DNA of 64,000 nt from Rhizobium glycinendophyticum (GTDB lineage Bacteria > Pseudomonadota > Alphaproteobacteria > Rhizobiales > Rhizobiaceae), in contig NZ_VFYP01000005.1 in assembly GCF_006443685.1 (NCBI RefSeq), positions 62,001 to 126,000 of the forward strand. Direction: 5' to 3'. The position numbers and the translations under genes were made by a program. A model generated the notes under the pieces. That model had not been told where the DNA came from, searched no databases, and saw only the letters and a list, made by a program, of their open reading frames with translations. This document shows, piece by piece, positions 8,188 to 17,453 of the stretch. How positions within the stretch are numbered: the first letter of the stretch is position 1; every line of letters begins with the position of its first letter.

Positions 8188-11100
8188 ATGTCTACGCGCC
8201 GTCTGTCGGTCATTCTTGCAATGATCCTGTCACTCTTTGCTGTCGGAATTCCGGCAACGGCTCAGGACAGCCGCACAGTGGTCACGGTTGGTGACGCTGA
8301 CTACTTCGGCTTCGACCTGCGAACCGAGAAGAACATATCGCAGGACGAGTGCGAGGCGAGTTGTATCGCCGACGATTCCTGCCGCGCCTTCACCTATAAT
8401 CCAAAGGTGAAATGGTGCTTTTTGAAGTCCGACTACAATCAGATGAACAGCTTTGTAGGTGCCGTCGCGGGTCGGATCGTCGAGGCTGCCGCGGAGGACG
8501 ATATTGGCGCGCCTGCACCGCTCACCTTCATTTCCGAACAGCTGAAGACGGACGCGCGTAACCAGCGCGATAGCCTGACCTTGCCGCCGGACCGTGAAGG
8601 CGCAGGTCGCCAGACTTTGATCGACGAGGCACGCGCGGCCATCGCCGGAAGCAATGTCGACGCGGCGATGGCCGCGCTCAAAGGTGCCCTGTCCATCGAC
8701 CCGGACGATGCTGCCACTTGGCTGGAACTGGCACGCGTCGCCAATACCGTCTCCAACAACTACACCTACGCCAACGAAGCGGCGATGGCAGCCATCAATG
8801 GCTACGGCCTGACCCGGGGTGCCGCGACCCGCGCCGATGCTCTGGCCACACTCGCCCTTGCCCTCGAAAAGAGCGAAAACTACCGCGCCGCCTTGAACGC
8901 GTATAAGGCAAGCCTCGAACTATCGGCCAATGCGCAGGTGCGCGCAGCCTTCGAGGACCTCCGGTCCCGTCAAGGCTTTCGCATCGTCGGCAACACAGTC
9001 GATTCCGATGCTGCATCGCCGCGCGCCTGCGTTGAGTTTTCCGAACAGTTGATCAAGCGCGGTATCGACTACGCCCAGTATGTGACACTCGATGGCAAGC
9101 CGCCGAAGGCCGTCGAAGCCAAGAACAACCAGATCTGCGTCGAAGGCCTTGAGCATGGCGGTCGCTATCGGCTCGCCATTCGCGCTGGCCTGCCGTCCTC
9201 CGTTGAGGAAAATCTGGAAGCTCCGGTCGAACTTGAAGTCTATGTCCGCGATCGGTCGTCCACGGTCCGCTTCACCGGTGACAGCTTCGTTCTGCCGTCC
9301 ACCGCCCGGCAGGGCATCCCGCTGGTGTCGATCAATTCGGATAATGCCAAGCTCGCCCTTTATCGCATCGGCGACCGCAACATAGCGCCTCTCCTGGCCT
9401 CCTCGCAGTTCCTGACCCAGCTCGACGGATACACAGCAAGCCGCGTCGAGGACGAGATCGGCGAACTGGTCTGGCAGGGCACGATCGACATCACCAATCA
9501 GCTCAACGAGGAAGTCGTCACCAGCATCCCGCTGCAGGAGGCACTGCCGACCCGAAAGCCCGGGATCTATGTGTTGACCGCCGTGGCAGCCAACAGCACC
9601 GCCGAAAGCTGGGACAGCCGCGCCACCCAGTGGTTCGTCGTCTCCGATATCGGCCTCTCGACCTTTGCCGGCACTGACGGATTGCACGTCTTTGCACGCT
9701 CCCTTGCCACTGCCGCGCCGCTGGAAGGCGTTGAGCTGCAGTTGCTGGCGAAGAACAACGAGATCCTGGCAACCGCCAAGACAAACGCCGAAGGTCGGGC
9801 CCGCTTCGATGCCGGCCTCCTGAAGGCGAGTGCCGCCCTGGCCCCGGCCGTCATTACCGCCCATACAAGCGACGACGACAATGTCTTCCTCGACATGACC
9901 CGCGCCGGCTTCGACCTCTCCGACCGCGGCGTCACCGGCCGCCCGGCACCCGGTCCCGTGGACGTCCTCTCTTGGACCGAACGCGGCATCTACCGCCCCG
10001 GCGAAACCGTCCATGTCGCAGCACTTGCCCGCGACACGGAGGCCGATGCGATTAACGGCCTGCCGCTGACCTTCATCTTCCTCCGTCCCGATGGCGTGGA
10101 GTATCGGCGCATGTCGGTCTCAAGCGAAAGCCTCGGCGGATACGCCGTCGAGTTGCCTCTGCTCGCAAATTCGATGCGGGGCACCTGGAGCGTCGCGATC
10201 CACGCCGATCCAAATAAGCCAGCGATCGCCCAATCCTCCTTCCTGGTGGATGATTTCGTCCCGGACCGCCTGGATATGACACTTGCAAGCGACGCGACCG
10301 CGCTGTCGCCGGATGGAAATGCGACAGTCAACGTCGAAGGCCGCTATCTCTACGGCGCGCCGGCAGCTGGCCTGTCGCTTGAAGGCGAACTGGTTGTCAC
10401 TCCCACCAGCAGCCATGCAGATTACCCCCGCTACAGCTTCGGTCTCTCCGACGAGGAAGACGTCGAAGGCGTCCGCGTCCCGTTTGAAGCACTCGATGCG
10501 CTCGATGAAGATGGCAAGACCAGCATCGACGTCTCGATCACCGATCTGCCGTCGACGACCCGACTGCTGAACGCCGATGTGGTGCTGAGGCTGCGCGAAG
10601 GCGGCGGCCGGGCGATCGAACGGAAGCTGACGCTGCCAGTTACTCCGGAAGGCCCTGTCATCGGTATCAAGCCGGAATTCGAAGGCGACGTCGCCGAAAA
10701 CAGCAATGCCACCTTCAACCTGATCGCCATCGGTCCGGACTCGACGAAGCAGGATCTCCCAGCGGCCAAGTGGAAGCTGGTCAAGCTCGAGCGGAACTAC
10801 CAGTGGTACCGCGAAGGGTCATCCTGGCGCTATGAGCCGATCACCACCACCAAGCTCGTCGCCGATGGCACGATCGACATCAAATCGGAGGGAACGCCGC
10901 TCTCTGTCCCTGTCGCCTGGGGCAGCCACCGCTTGGAAGTGGAACAGGGCGGCTCCGTCTCCAGCTTCGACTTTGACGCCGGTTGGTTCGTCTCGGCAAG
11001 CTCGACGGAAACGCCGGATGCGCTGCAGGTCGGCCTCGACAAGGCGACCTATGACATTGGTGAAACGGCCCATCTCAAGATCTCGCCCCGCTTCGAAGGG

Positions 11101-13632
11101 AAGGTTCTCGTCACTGTCGGAACGGACACCCTGATCACATCACAGGTCGCGGACGTGTCGGCGGCAGGTGCCGAGATCGACCTTCCCGTTACCGCCGATT
11201 TTGGTGCCGGTGCCTATGTCACCGCCACCCTGTTCCGGCCAGGTGAAGCCCAGGAAAGCCGCATGCCCGCCCGCGCCATCGGCGTGGCGTGGCTTGCCGT
11301 CGATCCGGGTGCAGACAAACTTGCGGTGAAAATCGCAACGCCCGAGAAGACCCTCCCGCGCCAGCCTCTGGAAATCCCGATCGAGGTCGCGGGTGCCGGC
11401 ATCGGCCAAGAAGCCTATATCACCGTCGCCGCCGTCGATGTCGGCATCCTCAACCTCACCCGCTATGAGGCCGCCGATCCCGAAAGCTATTATTTCGGTC
11501 AACGCCGCCTGGGACTCGAACTGCGCGACCTCTATGGCCGCCTCATCGACGGCTCCCTCGGCGCGACAGGCAATCTGCGCACAGGCGGTGACGGCGGCGA
11601 GGTCGCTCTCCAGGGCAACCCGCCCAAGGAAAAGCTCGTCGCTTTTTTCTCCGGCCCTGTGAAGCTCGATGCGAGCGGCAAGGCAACCGTGTCTTTCGAT
11701 ATCCCGCAGTTCAACGGCACCGCTCGCGTCATGGTCCATGCCTGGTCCAAGACCGGTGTTGGTCATGCACAGGCGGACGTCATCATCCGTGACCCGGTCG
11801 TGGTAACAGCCAGCCTGCCGAAGTTCCTGGCCCCTGGAGATGACAGCAGCCTAAGGCTCGATATCGCGGCAACCGACGCACCCGACGGCACCTACACTGT
11901 GGTCGCCACCGGCAACGGCCCCGTCACGGTGGGAGGGAATGCATCCAACGAAGTCACGCTCGCTTCGGGCAAGACGACGACGCTCACCCTGCCACTCAAG
12001 GCGGACAGGCCGGGACAAGGTTCGATCGACATCGCGCTCACAGGAGCCGGTGGCATTGCCATCAGCCAGTCGCTGGATCTCCCCGTGCGCCCCGCGACCC
12101 TGCCGATCACCCAGCGCCAGGTGATCGCTGTAGGACCCGGGAAGAGCCTGACGGTGGACGGCAACCTGCTCGCCGACAGCCTGCTGGAAGGTGCCTCGGT
12201 CAGTCTGAACGTCACACGGGCAGACGGGCTGGACGTGCCGGCCCTGCTGATGGCGCTCGACCGCTACCCCTATGGCTGCGCCGAGCAGACAACCAGCCGC
12301 GCGCTGCCGCTGCTCTACTTCGACGAACTGGCGAAGGTCTCCGGTCTGTCGGAGGATCCTGAAATCGCCAAGCGCGTTCAGGATGCGATCTTCCGCGTGC
12401 TCTCCTACCAATCCTCCAGCGGCTCCTTTGGCCTCTGGGCTCCGGGTTCGGAAAGCCTGTGGCTCGACGCATATGTGACGGATTTTCTCACCCGTGCTCG
12501 CGAACGCAAGTTCGACGTGCCGGAAGAGGCGCTCGTCCGGGCGCTGCAGAACCTGCAGAACCGCATCGCCTATGACAATGACATTCGCACCCGCGGCAAC
12601 GAGATAGCCTATTCGCTCTATGTCCTGGCACGCAGCCGCAAGGCTTCGCTCAGCGACCTGCGCTACTATGCGGACACTATGCTGGGCGACTTCCCGACAC
12701 CTCTGTCCAAGGCACATCTTGCTGCAGCCCTATCCCTCTATGGGGACTCGCACCGTGCCAACATGGTCTTTGCCGACGCGTCGGGCATGTCGGAGCAGGC
12801 ACGTCTGACTCCCGTCAGCTTCAGCCGTACAGATTACGGCTCGTCGCTGCGTGACGCCGCAGGCGTCCTTGCGCTGGCCGCCGAAAGCCGGCCAATGCCG
12901 CCTGTCGTCCCGGTTCTCGCGAAGATCGTCAAAGAAGAGTGGAATGCGAAGCAGACGCTGAGCACGCAGGAACAGACCTGGATGCTGTTGGCTGCACGTG
13001 CCCTGCAGCAGGACGATTCCGGCCTGCAGATCGATGTCAATGGCGCGGACCGGACGGGATCCTATGCCGCGACCATCCCTGGCGATGCCTTGCTGCAGAC
13101 GCCGGTTACCGTCACCAACAAGGGCGGCGAGCCGGTCAGTGCGGCGATCACCACGGTCGCAGCACCGGTCGAGCCACCGGCTGCCGGTGGTGAAGGTTTC
13201 GAGATCAGTCGCACCTATTACACTCTGGACGGCGAAGAGGCGAACATCACGGAAGCCAAACAGAACGAGCGTTATGTGGTCGTTCTGGAGGTGACCGAAG
13301 AGGACGCATGGCCCGCCCAACTGCTGATCACGGATCTGCTCCCGGCTGGCTTCGAGATCGACAATCCGAGCTTGGTAGACAGCGCGGCTCTCACCAACTT
13401 CGACTGGATCGGTGAGACGGAAGTGGCCCATCTCGAATTCCGCAACGATCGCTTCGTGGCGGCCGTGAACCGGGCCGAAGGCGAGGATGGTACGATCACG
13501 CTGGCCTATGTGGTGCGTGCGGTAACCCCGGGTACATATGATCTGCCGGCAGCCGCCGTCGAGGACATGTATCGCCCGCAACTCTCCGCAAGGACGGCAG
13601 CCGGTGGCATGACGGTCTCGGCGGGCCCCTGA
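8188..13632 (+). CDS. Bacterial alpha-2-macroglobulin with N-terminal PAN and TPR-like regions
   Basis: An 1814-residue secreted protease trap. Residues 1-26 are a cleavable signal peptide (ending ATAQDS) with no lipobox, so it should be free in the periplasm, unlike lipoprotein ECAM of E. coli. A cysteine-containing PAN/Apple-like module follows (about 30-95), then TPR-like helices (about 145-260), then repeated macroglobulin beta-domains. The thioester motif CAEQ is intact (Cys1364 to Gln1367, in YPYGCAEQTTSR), so covalent capture of proteases is predicted. Its stop overlaps the pbpC start by one base. The A2M-PBP1C pair is classically linked with envelope repair and defence after cell-wall breach. 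Confidence 0.92.
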   Translation: MSTRRLSVILAMILSLFAVGIPATAQDSRTVVTVGDADYFGFDLRTEKNISQDECEASCIADDSCRAFTYNPKVKWCFLKSDYNQMNSFVGAVAGRIVEAAAEDDIGAPAPLTFISEQLKTDARNQRDSLTLPPDREGAGRQTLIDEARAAIAGSNVDAAMAALKGALSIDPDDAATWLELARVANTVSNNYTYANEAAMAAINGYGLTRGAATRADALATLALALEKSENYRAALNAYKASLELSANAQVRAAFEDLRSRQGFRIVGNTVDSDAASPRACVEFSEQLIKRGIDYAQYVTLDGKPPKAVEAKNNQICVEGLEHGGRYRLAIRAGLPSSVEENLEAPVELEVYVRDRSSTVRFTGDSFVLPSTARQGIPLVSINSDNAKLALYRIGDRNIAPLLASSQFLTQLDGYTASRVEDEIGELVWQGTIDITNQLNEEVVTSIPLQEALPTRKPGIYVLTAVAANSTAESWDSRATQWFVVSDIGLSTFAGTDGLHVFARSLATAAPLEGVELQLLAKNNEILATAKTNAEGRARFDAGLLKASAALAPAVITAHTSDDDNVFLDMTRAGFDLSDRGVTGRPAPGPVDVLSWTERGIYRPGETVHVAALARDTEADAINGLPLTFIFLRPDGVEYRRMSVSSESLGGYAVELPLLANSMRGTWSVAIHADPNKPAIAQSSFLVDDFVPDRLDMTLASDATALSPDGNATVNVEGRYLYGAPAAGLSLEGELVVTPTSSHADYPRYSFGLSDEEDVEGVRVPFEALDALDEDGKTSIDVSITDLPSTTRLLNADVVLRLREGGGRAIERKLTLPVTPEGPVIGIKPEFEGDVAENSNATFNLIAIGPDSTKQDLPAAKWKLVKLERNYQWYREGSSWRYEPITTTKLVADGTIDIKSEGTPLSVPVAWGSHRLEVEQGGSVSSFDFDAGWFVSASSTETPDALQVGLDKATYDIGETAHLKISPRFEGKVLVTVGTDTLITSQVADVSAAGAEIDLPVTADFGAGAYVTATLFRPGEAQESRMPARAIGVAWLAVDPGADKLAVKIATPEKTLPRQPLEIPIEVAGAGIGQEAYITVAAVDVGILNLTRYEAADPESYYFGQRRLGLELRDLYGRLIDGSLGATGNLRTGGDGGEVALQGNPPKEKLVAFFSGPVKLDASGKATVSFDIPQFNGTARVMVHAWSKTGVGHAQADVIIRDPVVVTASLPKFLAPGDDSSLRLDIAATDAPDGTYTVVATGNGPVTVGGNASNEVTLASGKTTTLTLPLKADRPGQGSIDIALTGAGGIAISQSLDLPVRPATLPITQRQVIAVGPGKSLTVDGNLLADSLLEGASVSLNVTRADGLDVPALLMALDRYPYGCAEQTTSRALPLLYFDELAKVSGLSEDPEIAKRVQDAIFRVLSYQSSSGSFGLWAPGSESLWLDAYVTDFLTRARERKFDVPEEALVRALQNLQNRIAYDNDIRTRGNEIAYSLYVLARSRKASLSDLRYYADTMLGDFPTPLSKAHLAAALSLYGDSHRANMVFADASGMSEQARLTPVSFSRTDYGSSLRDAAGVLALAAESRPMPPVVPVLAKIVKEEWNAKQTLSTQEQTWMLLAARALQQDDSGLQIDVNGADRTGSYAATIPGDALLQTPVTVTNKGGEPVSAAITTVAAPVEPPAAGGEGFEISRTYYTLDGEEANITEAKQNERYVVVLEVTEEDAWPAQLLITDLLPAGFEIDNPSLVDSAALTNFDWIGETEVAHLEFRNDRFVAAVNRAEGEDGTITLAYVVRAVTPGTYDLPAAAVEDMYRPQLSARTAAGGMTVSAGP

Positions 13633-15719
13633 TGATCCGCTATCGAAAGCCCCTGATCGTCTTTGCCGCGGGCATTGCCGTAACGGGGCTTTCGCTGTTT
13701 GCCCTCGACTGGGCGGATAAGCGCTTTCCCCCGCCGATCGCAGCAGCACGGACCGTTTCGACTGAGATCCTCGACCGCGATGGGCAACTGCTTCGGGCGT
13801 TTGCAACACGCGAAGGTCTCTGGCGATTGAAGACCACGGCAGACGATGTCGATCCGGCCTTGATCCGCATGCTCGTCGCTTATGAGGACCGCCGCTTCGA
13901 TCAGCATGCAGGTGTGGACGTGCTAGCCCTGGGGCGTGCGGCCTGGCAATTCGCCACCAACGGCCGCATCGTCTCGGGCGCCTCCACCCTCTCAATGCAG
14001 GTCGCACGCCTGATCGAACCCCGGCGCGAGCGGTCGCTGACTGCCAAGCTGATCCAGATAGCGCGCGCCCTCCAGTTGGAACGTCGCCTGTCGAAAAGCG
14101 ACATTCTCGACCTTTATCTCACCCATGCCCCCTATGGCGGCAATCTGGAAGGCGTGAGAGCCGCAAGTCTTGCCTGGTTCGGCAAGGAACCGAAGCGGCT
14201 GACGACCGCGGAGGCAGCCCTGCTGGTTGCCCTGCCGCAACTCCCCGAAAAGCGCCGTCCCGACCGCTTTGCTGACAACGCGCTTCAGGCTCGCAAACGT
14301 GTGTTGGAGCGCGCTGAAGAGGCCAAAATCATCGAACCTTCAGAGGTCACCTTCGCCTTGAACGCGGACTTGCCACGGGCGCGCCGCCAACTTCCCGCCC
14401 TCGCCCCGCATCTGGCCGAGGCAGCCAGACGAGCGGACCCGACTGCGGAACGTCACCAGACCACCCTGCTCCGTCCCGTGCAGGAAAAGCTTGAAACGCT
14501 CGCTGCCGAAACGGCTCGCAAACTCGATCCAAAAGTCTCTCTCGCCCTGATCATGGCCGACGCCACCACCGGCGAGATCGTCGCCGAAGTCGGCGCTGCC
14601 GACTATTTTGACGCGAGCCGATCGGGCTGGATCGACATGACCCGGGCCGAGCGCTCGCCCGGTTCGACACTTAAGCCTTTCATCTATGGCCTCGCGTTTG
14701 AACTGGGGCTGGTAGCGCAGGAGACGATCGTCGAGGATCGTCCGGCTGATTTCTTCGGCTATCGGCCGAAGAATTTTGACATGCATTACCAAGGCGATGT
14801 CAGCATCCGCGAGGCGCTGCAATTGTCGCTCAACGTGCCGGCTGTTCGGCTGCTCGACAGCGTCGGCCCGTCCCGCCTCATGGTTCGCCTGCGCCGGGCA
14901 GACGTTTCCTTGAAACTGCCGCCTAACGAAGTCCCGGGCCTCGCCATCGCACTCGGCGGCGCCGGTGTGACCCTGAAAGGGCTGGTGCAGCTCTATGCCG
15001 GGCTCGCTAATCGCGAACAACCTGTCAGGCTCGGCGACGGCGTGAGGGACAAACCCGGACTCATCGACGACCAGCCCCTGCTGGAACCGACTGCCGCCTG
15101 GACCGTGGCCGACATCCTCGGTGCCGTACAGCCGCCCGCTGGCAGCCCCCCGGCCGGCATCGCCTACAAGACCGGCACGAGCTATGGCTACCGCGATGCC
15201 TGGTCGGTGGGCTATGATGGCCGCTATGTGCTGGGGGTCTGGATCGGTCGCCCGGACAATGCCGCCGTTCCGGGGATATCCGGCTACAAGACCGCAGCGC
15301 CGGTGCTGTTCTCGGCCTTTGCCAAGTCTGGCCTGGCGGGCACCGCGCTCCCCCGCGCGCCCGCAGGCGCCACGCATCTCGGAGCAAACGATCTTCCTGT
15401 TGGCCTCAGGCGCTTCTCGATCAATCCGAATGGGCTGGTTTCCGCCTCGGCGCGGGAGAAACCCCCACAGATCGTCTACCCGCCGGAAGGCGCACAACTG
15501 GAGCTTGGTCGAGATGCCGCTGGAACGCCGCTTCCGCTGGTCATGAAGATGCAGGCAGGCCGGGCCCCCTTCCGCTGGTTGGTGGATGGAAAGCCGATGA
15601 CCGACTCCACCCGTCGGCGAAGCGGCGAATGGCACCCACTCGGCCAGGGCCAGGCCACCTTGACCGTGGTCGATGCCGACGGGCGTGCAGCCTCGGTGAA
15701 TGTCTTCATTCGGGAGTAA
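13632..15719 (+). CDS. pbpC: Penicillin-binding protein 1C
   Basis: A 695-residue bifunctional peptidoglycan synthase anchored by an N-terminal membrane helix (about residues 7-25). The glycosyltransferase family 51 domain shows YEDRRFDQHAGVD and the ASTLSMQVARLIEP motif. The transpeptidase domain has the Ser345-x-x-Lys348 tetrad (SPGSTLKPF), LSLN as the SxN motif and KTGT at 513-516. A C-terminal beta-domain (about 600-690) matches the PBP1C-specific extension. It overlaps the macroglobulin gene by one base, so translation is coupled. Confidence 0.94.
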   Translation: MIRYRKPLIVFAAGIAVTGLSLFALDWADKRFPPPIAAARTVSTEILDRDGQLLRAFATREGLWRLKTTADDVDPALIRMLVAYEDRRFDQHAGVDVLALGRAAWQFATNGRIVSGASTLSMQVARLIEPRRERSLTAKLIQIARALQLERRLSKSDILDLYLTHAPYGGNLEGVRAASLAWFGKEPKRLTTAEAALLVALPQLPEKRRPDRFADNALQARKRVLERAEEAKIIEPSEVTFALNADLPRARRQLPALAPHLAEAARRADPTAERHQTTLLRPVQEKLETLAAETARKLDPKVSLALIMADATTGEIVAEVGAADYFDASRSGWIDMTRAERSPGSTLKPFIYGLAFELGLVAQETIVEDRPADFFGYRPKNFDMHYQGDVSIREALQLSLNVPAVRLLDSVGPSRLMVRLRRADVSLKLPPNEVPGLAIALGGAGVTLKGLVQLYAGLANREQPVRLGDGVRDKPGLIDDQPLLEPTAAWTVADILGAVQPPAGSPPAGIAYKTGTSYGYRDAWSVGYDGRYVLGVWIGRPDNAAVPGISGYKTAAPVLFSAFAKSGLAGTALPRAPAGATHLGANDLPVGLRRFSINPNGLVSASAREKPPQIVYPPEGAQLELGRDAAGTPLPLVMKMQAGRAPFRWLVDGKPMTDSTRRRSGEWHPLGQGQATLTVVDADGRAASVNVFIRE

Positions 15720-15790
15720 GTCGACGTGATCCGTCGGAATGGCCGGTGCGTACATCAAACGGAAAGACACCCGTTCCGGAGAACCACGCC

Positions 15791-16192
15791 ATGCATTCCA
15801 GCCTTGCAACCGGACTGATGACGCTGCTGACCCTCGCCTGCAGCTTCGCGACGGCTTTCGCCAACGAACGTTTCACCGCGAAGGATATCCAAGAGGATAT
15901 CATCGGCAAGCGCGTGTATCTCGCTGTACCTTTGGGCGGCGAATTTCCATTGAACTACCGGAGGAATGGCCAGGTCGACGGTTCGGGCGAAGCTCTGGGC
16001 CTCGGTCGCTTTGCCAAGCCGAATGATACAGGTCGCTGGTGGATCAAAGGCGACCGGCTCTGCCAGCAGTTTACCAGCTGGTACAAGGGCCAGCCGATGT
16101 GCTTCGAGCTGCAGCGCATCAACGACAAACAGCTCAAATGGACGCGCGACAACGGCGATACCGGCACCGCCCGCATTGGTCGCGACATCTAA
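15791..16192 (+). CDS. Small secreted protein of unknown function
   Basis: A 133-residue protein with a typical signal peptide (residues 1-25, cleavage after ATAFA). The mature part of about 108 residues holds two cysteines (RLCQQF and PMCFEL) that could form a disulfide, and a WWIKGDRLCQQF-WYKG stretch. This resembles small periplasmic proteins of rhizobia that have no assigned role. The start is chosen by the signal peptide; the upstream ribosome site is weak. It lies 71 bases after pbpC on the same strand and may be read through from it. Confidence 0.7.
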   Translation: MHSSLATGLMTLLTLACSFATAFANERFTAKDIQEDIIGKRVYLAVPLGGEFPLNYRRNGQVDGSGEALGLGRFAKPNDTGRWWIKGDRLCQQFTSWYKGQPMCFELQRINDKQLKWTRDNGDTGTARIGRDI

Positions 16193-16254
16193 ACGGCTGC
16201 TTGCTTCGGTACGACCGCAAATCCATCGTCCTTCGAACAATCAAGGAGCGGTAC

Positions 16255-16692
16255 ATGGCTGATTTGCGTACGCGCCCCTTGGGCGCAACGGCAACGCTCG
16301 GGAAACGAGGCTACCCGCAGATCCGTTCCGCGACAGGCGGCAAGATCGACGTCGTCACCGGCGCCTCCGAACCTGGCTTCAATCCGCTCGACCTTTTGCT
16401 TGCGTCTTTAGCTGCCTGCCTGAGCATGAGCGCGAGGATCGCGGCGCGGGACCTTGGGTTAGCCGAGAGGATCTCAGGTGTGCGGGTCGAAGTAACCGGC
16501 GAAAAAGCCGAAGAGGGGCCTTCGCGCTTCGCGGCCTTTACCGTCTTCTTCTATTTTGAGGGGAGCCTGACTGCCGAAGAGCAGCTCGATATAGGATACC
16601 GCGCCGAAGGAATCTGCACCGTCAGCAACACCTTGGCTGTAAGACCGCAAATCATGATCGACCCGTCTACGCCGCAACCAGATCAAGGGTAA
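16255..16692 (+). CDS. OsmC family protein
   Basis: A 145-residue OsmC/Ohr-superfamily protein. The two redox cysteines expected for thiol peroxidases of this fold are present: Cys55 in LAACLSMSAR and Cys121 in EGICTVSNTL. Members reduce organic hydroperoxides or act as broader OsmC-like proteins; the subtype cannot be settled here. A strong AAGGAG ribosome site lies seven bases before the ATG. Its last 26 bases overlap the tail of the convergent DUF1810 gene. Confidence 0.85.
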   Translation: MADLRTRPLGATATLGKRGYPQIRSATGGKIDVVTGASEPGFNPLDLLLASLAACLSMSARIAARDLGLAERISGVRVEVTGEKAEEGPSRFAAFTVFFYFEGSLTAEEQLDIGYRAEGICTVSNTLAVRPQIMIDPSTPQPDQG

Positions 16693-17095
16693 GGCGATCT
16701 GGTTCGCCCTGACAAATCCGCTCGATCGCCTGGGCAAAGGGATAGGCCCGCTGATCCTCGACAACAAGCGAAAATAGGGTCATGCACGAGCGGAATTTCA
16801 GATCGTCGGGCGACCCGAAGATCTCGTGGAGCGAACGGTCCAGAACGGCGAGCACCGCCTCAGTCGCCTGCACCAGGCGTGGACCCAGGATCGGATGCTC
16901 GAGATACATTCGAGCCTCCTCCCTGCCGGCAAGTCCGTAATGACGAGCCGTGGCTGAATGGCCGAGGTCGCGCAACTGCGGGAAGATGAACCACATCCAG
17001 TGGCTTTCCTTGCGACCACGTCGAAGTTCGGCGATCGCGCTCGCGAAAATGGGCTCTTGAGCCAGCAGGAAACGGTCAGCGTCCCAGACATCCAT
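16667..17095 (-). CDS. DUF1810 domain protein
   Basis: A 142-residue soluble protein of the DUF1810 family. Diagnostic residues are the N-terminal RFLLAQEPIFASAIAELRRG, the conserved HWMWFIFPQLRDLG and the C-terminal CMTLFSLV. Function is unknown. The ATG follows AAGGATTTAAGAT. The 3 prime end overlaps the OsmC gene in convergent orientation. Confidence 0.85.
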   Translation of the reverse strand: MDVWDADRFLLAQEPIFASAIAELRRGRKESHWMWFIFPQLRDLGHSATARHYGLAGREEARMYLEHPILGPRLVQATEAVLAVLDRSLHEIFGSPDDLKFRSCMTLFSLVVEDQRAYPFAQAIERICQGEPDRLTLDLVAA

Positions 17096-17453
17096 ATCTT
17101 AAATCCTTCTCAACCCTCCCACGGTAACGCGGCAGCAGCCGTTCTGTTCTCGGAAAGACATCGAGCTTGAAATCCGGATGAGAGATACCATTTCCGCAAG
17201 ACGCCTTCACACGTCTTGACCTTTTTGTGAGCTTCGGTGAGAACAAGGCGTGGCGCAACGTTAAGACGTGCGATCGAACCTGGTGCCGGGCCCCTCTGGC
17301 GAGAGTTTACGGCGCTCTCGTGATGTCGGTACCGCCAGCAATCGTCAGCCGGCGGATTCAGAACACAATGAATATTCGGATCATGCTTCATGCGAAGGCG
17401 TGCGGAACGCGTCGCATGCTCAATTCATATCTCCCGATGGTGGAGGCCCAGTC
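17096..17453. other. 358-base intergenic region before the TerC-family gene
   Basis: No convincing gene. Short open frames here have arginine- and cysteine-rich compositions typical of non-coding GC-rich DNA. Because TerC-like genes are often under the yybP-ykoY manganese riboswitch I looked for its conserved GGGGAGUAG elements and did not find them. A TTGACC at 17217 could be a -35 element, without a good -10. Confidence 0.5.

Noticed and set aside
17096..17453. yybP-ykoY manganese riboswitch before the TerC-family gene
   Set aside because: The conserved GGGGAGUAG loops are not present.
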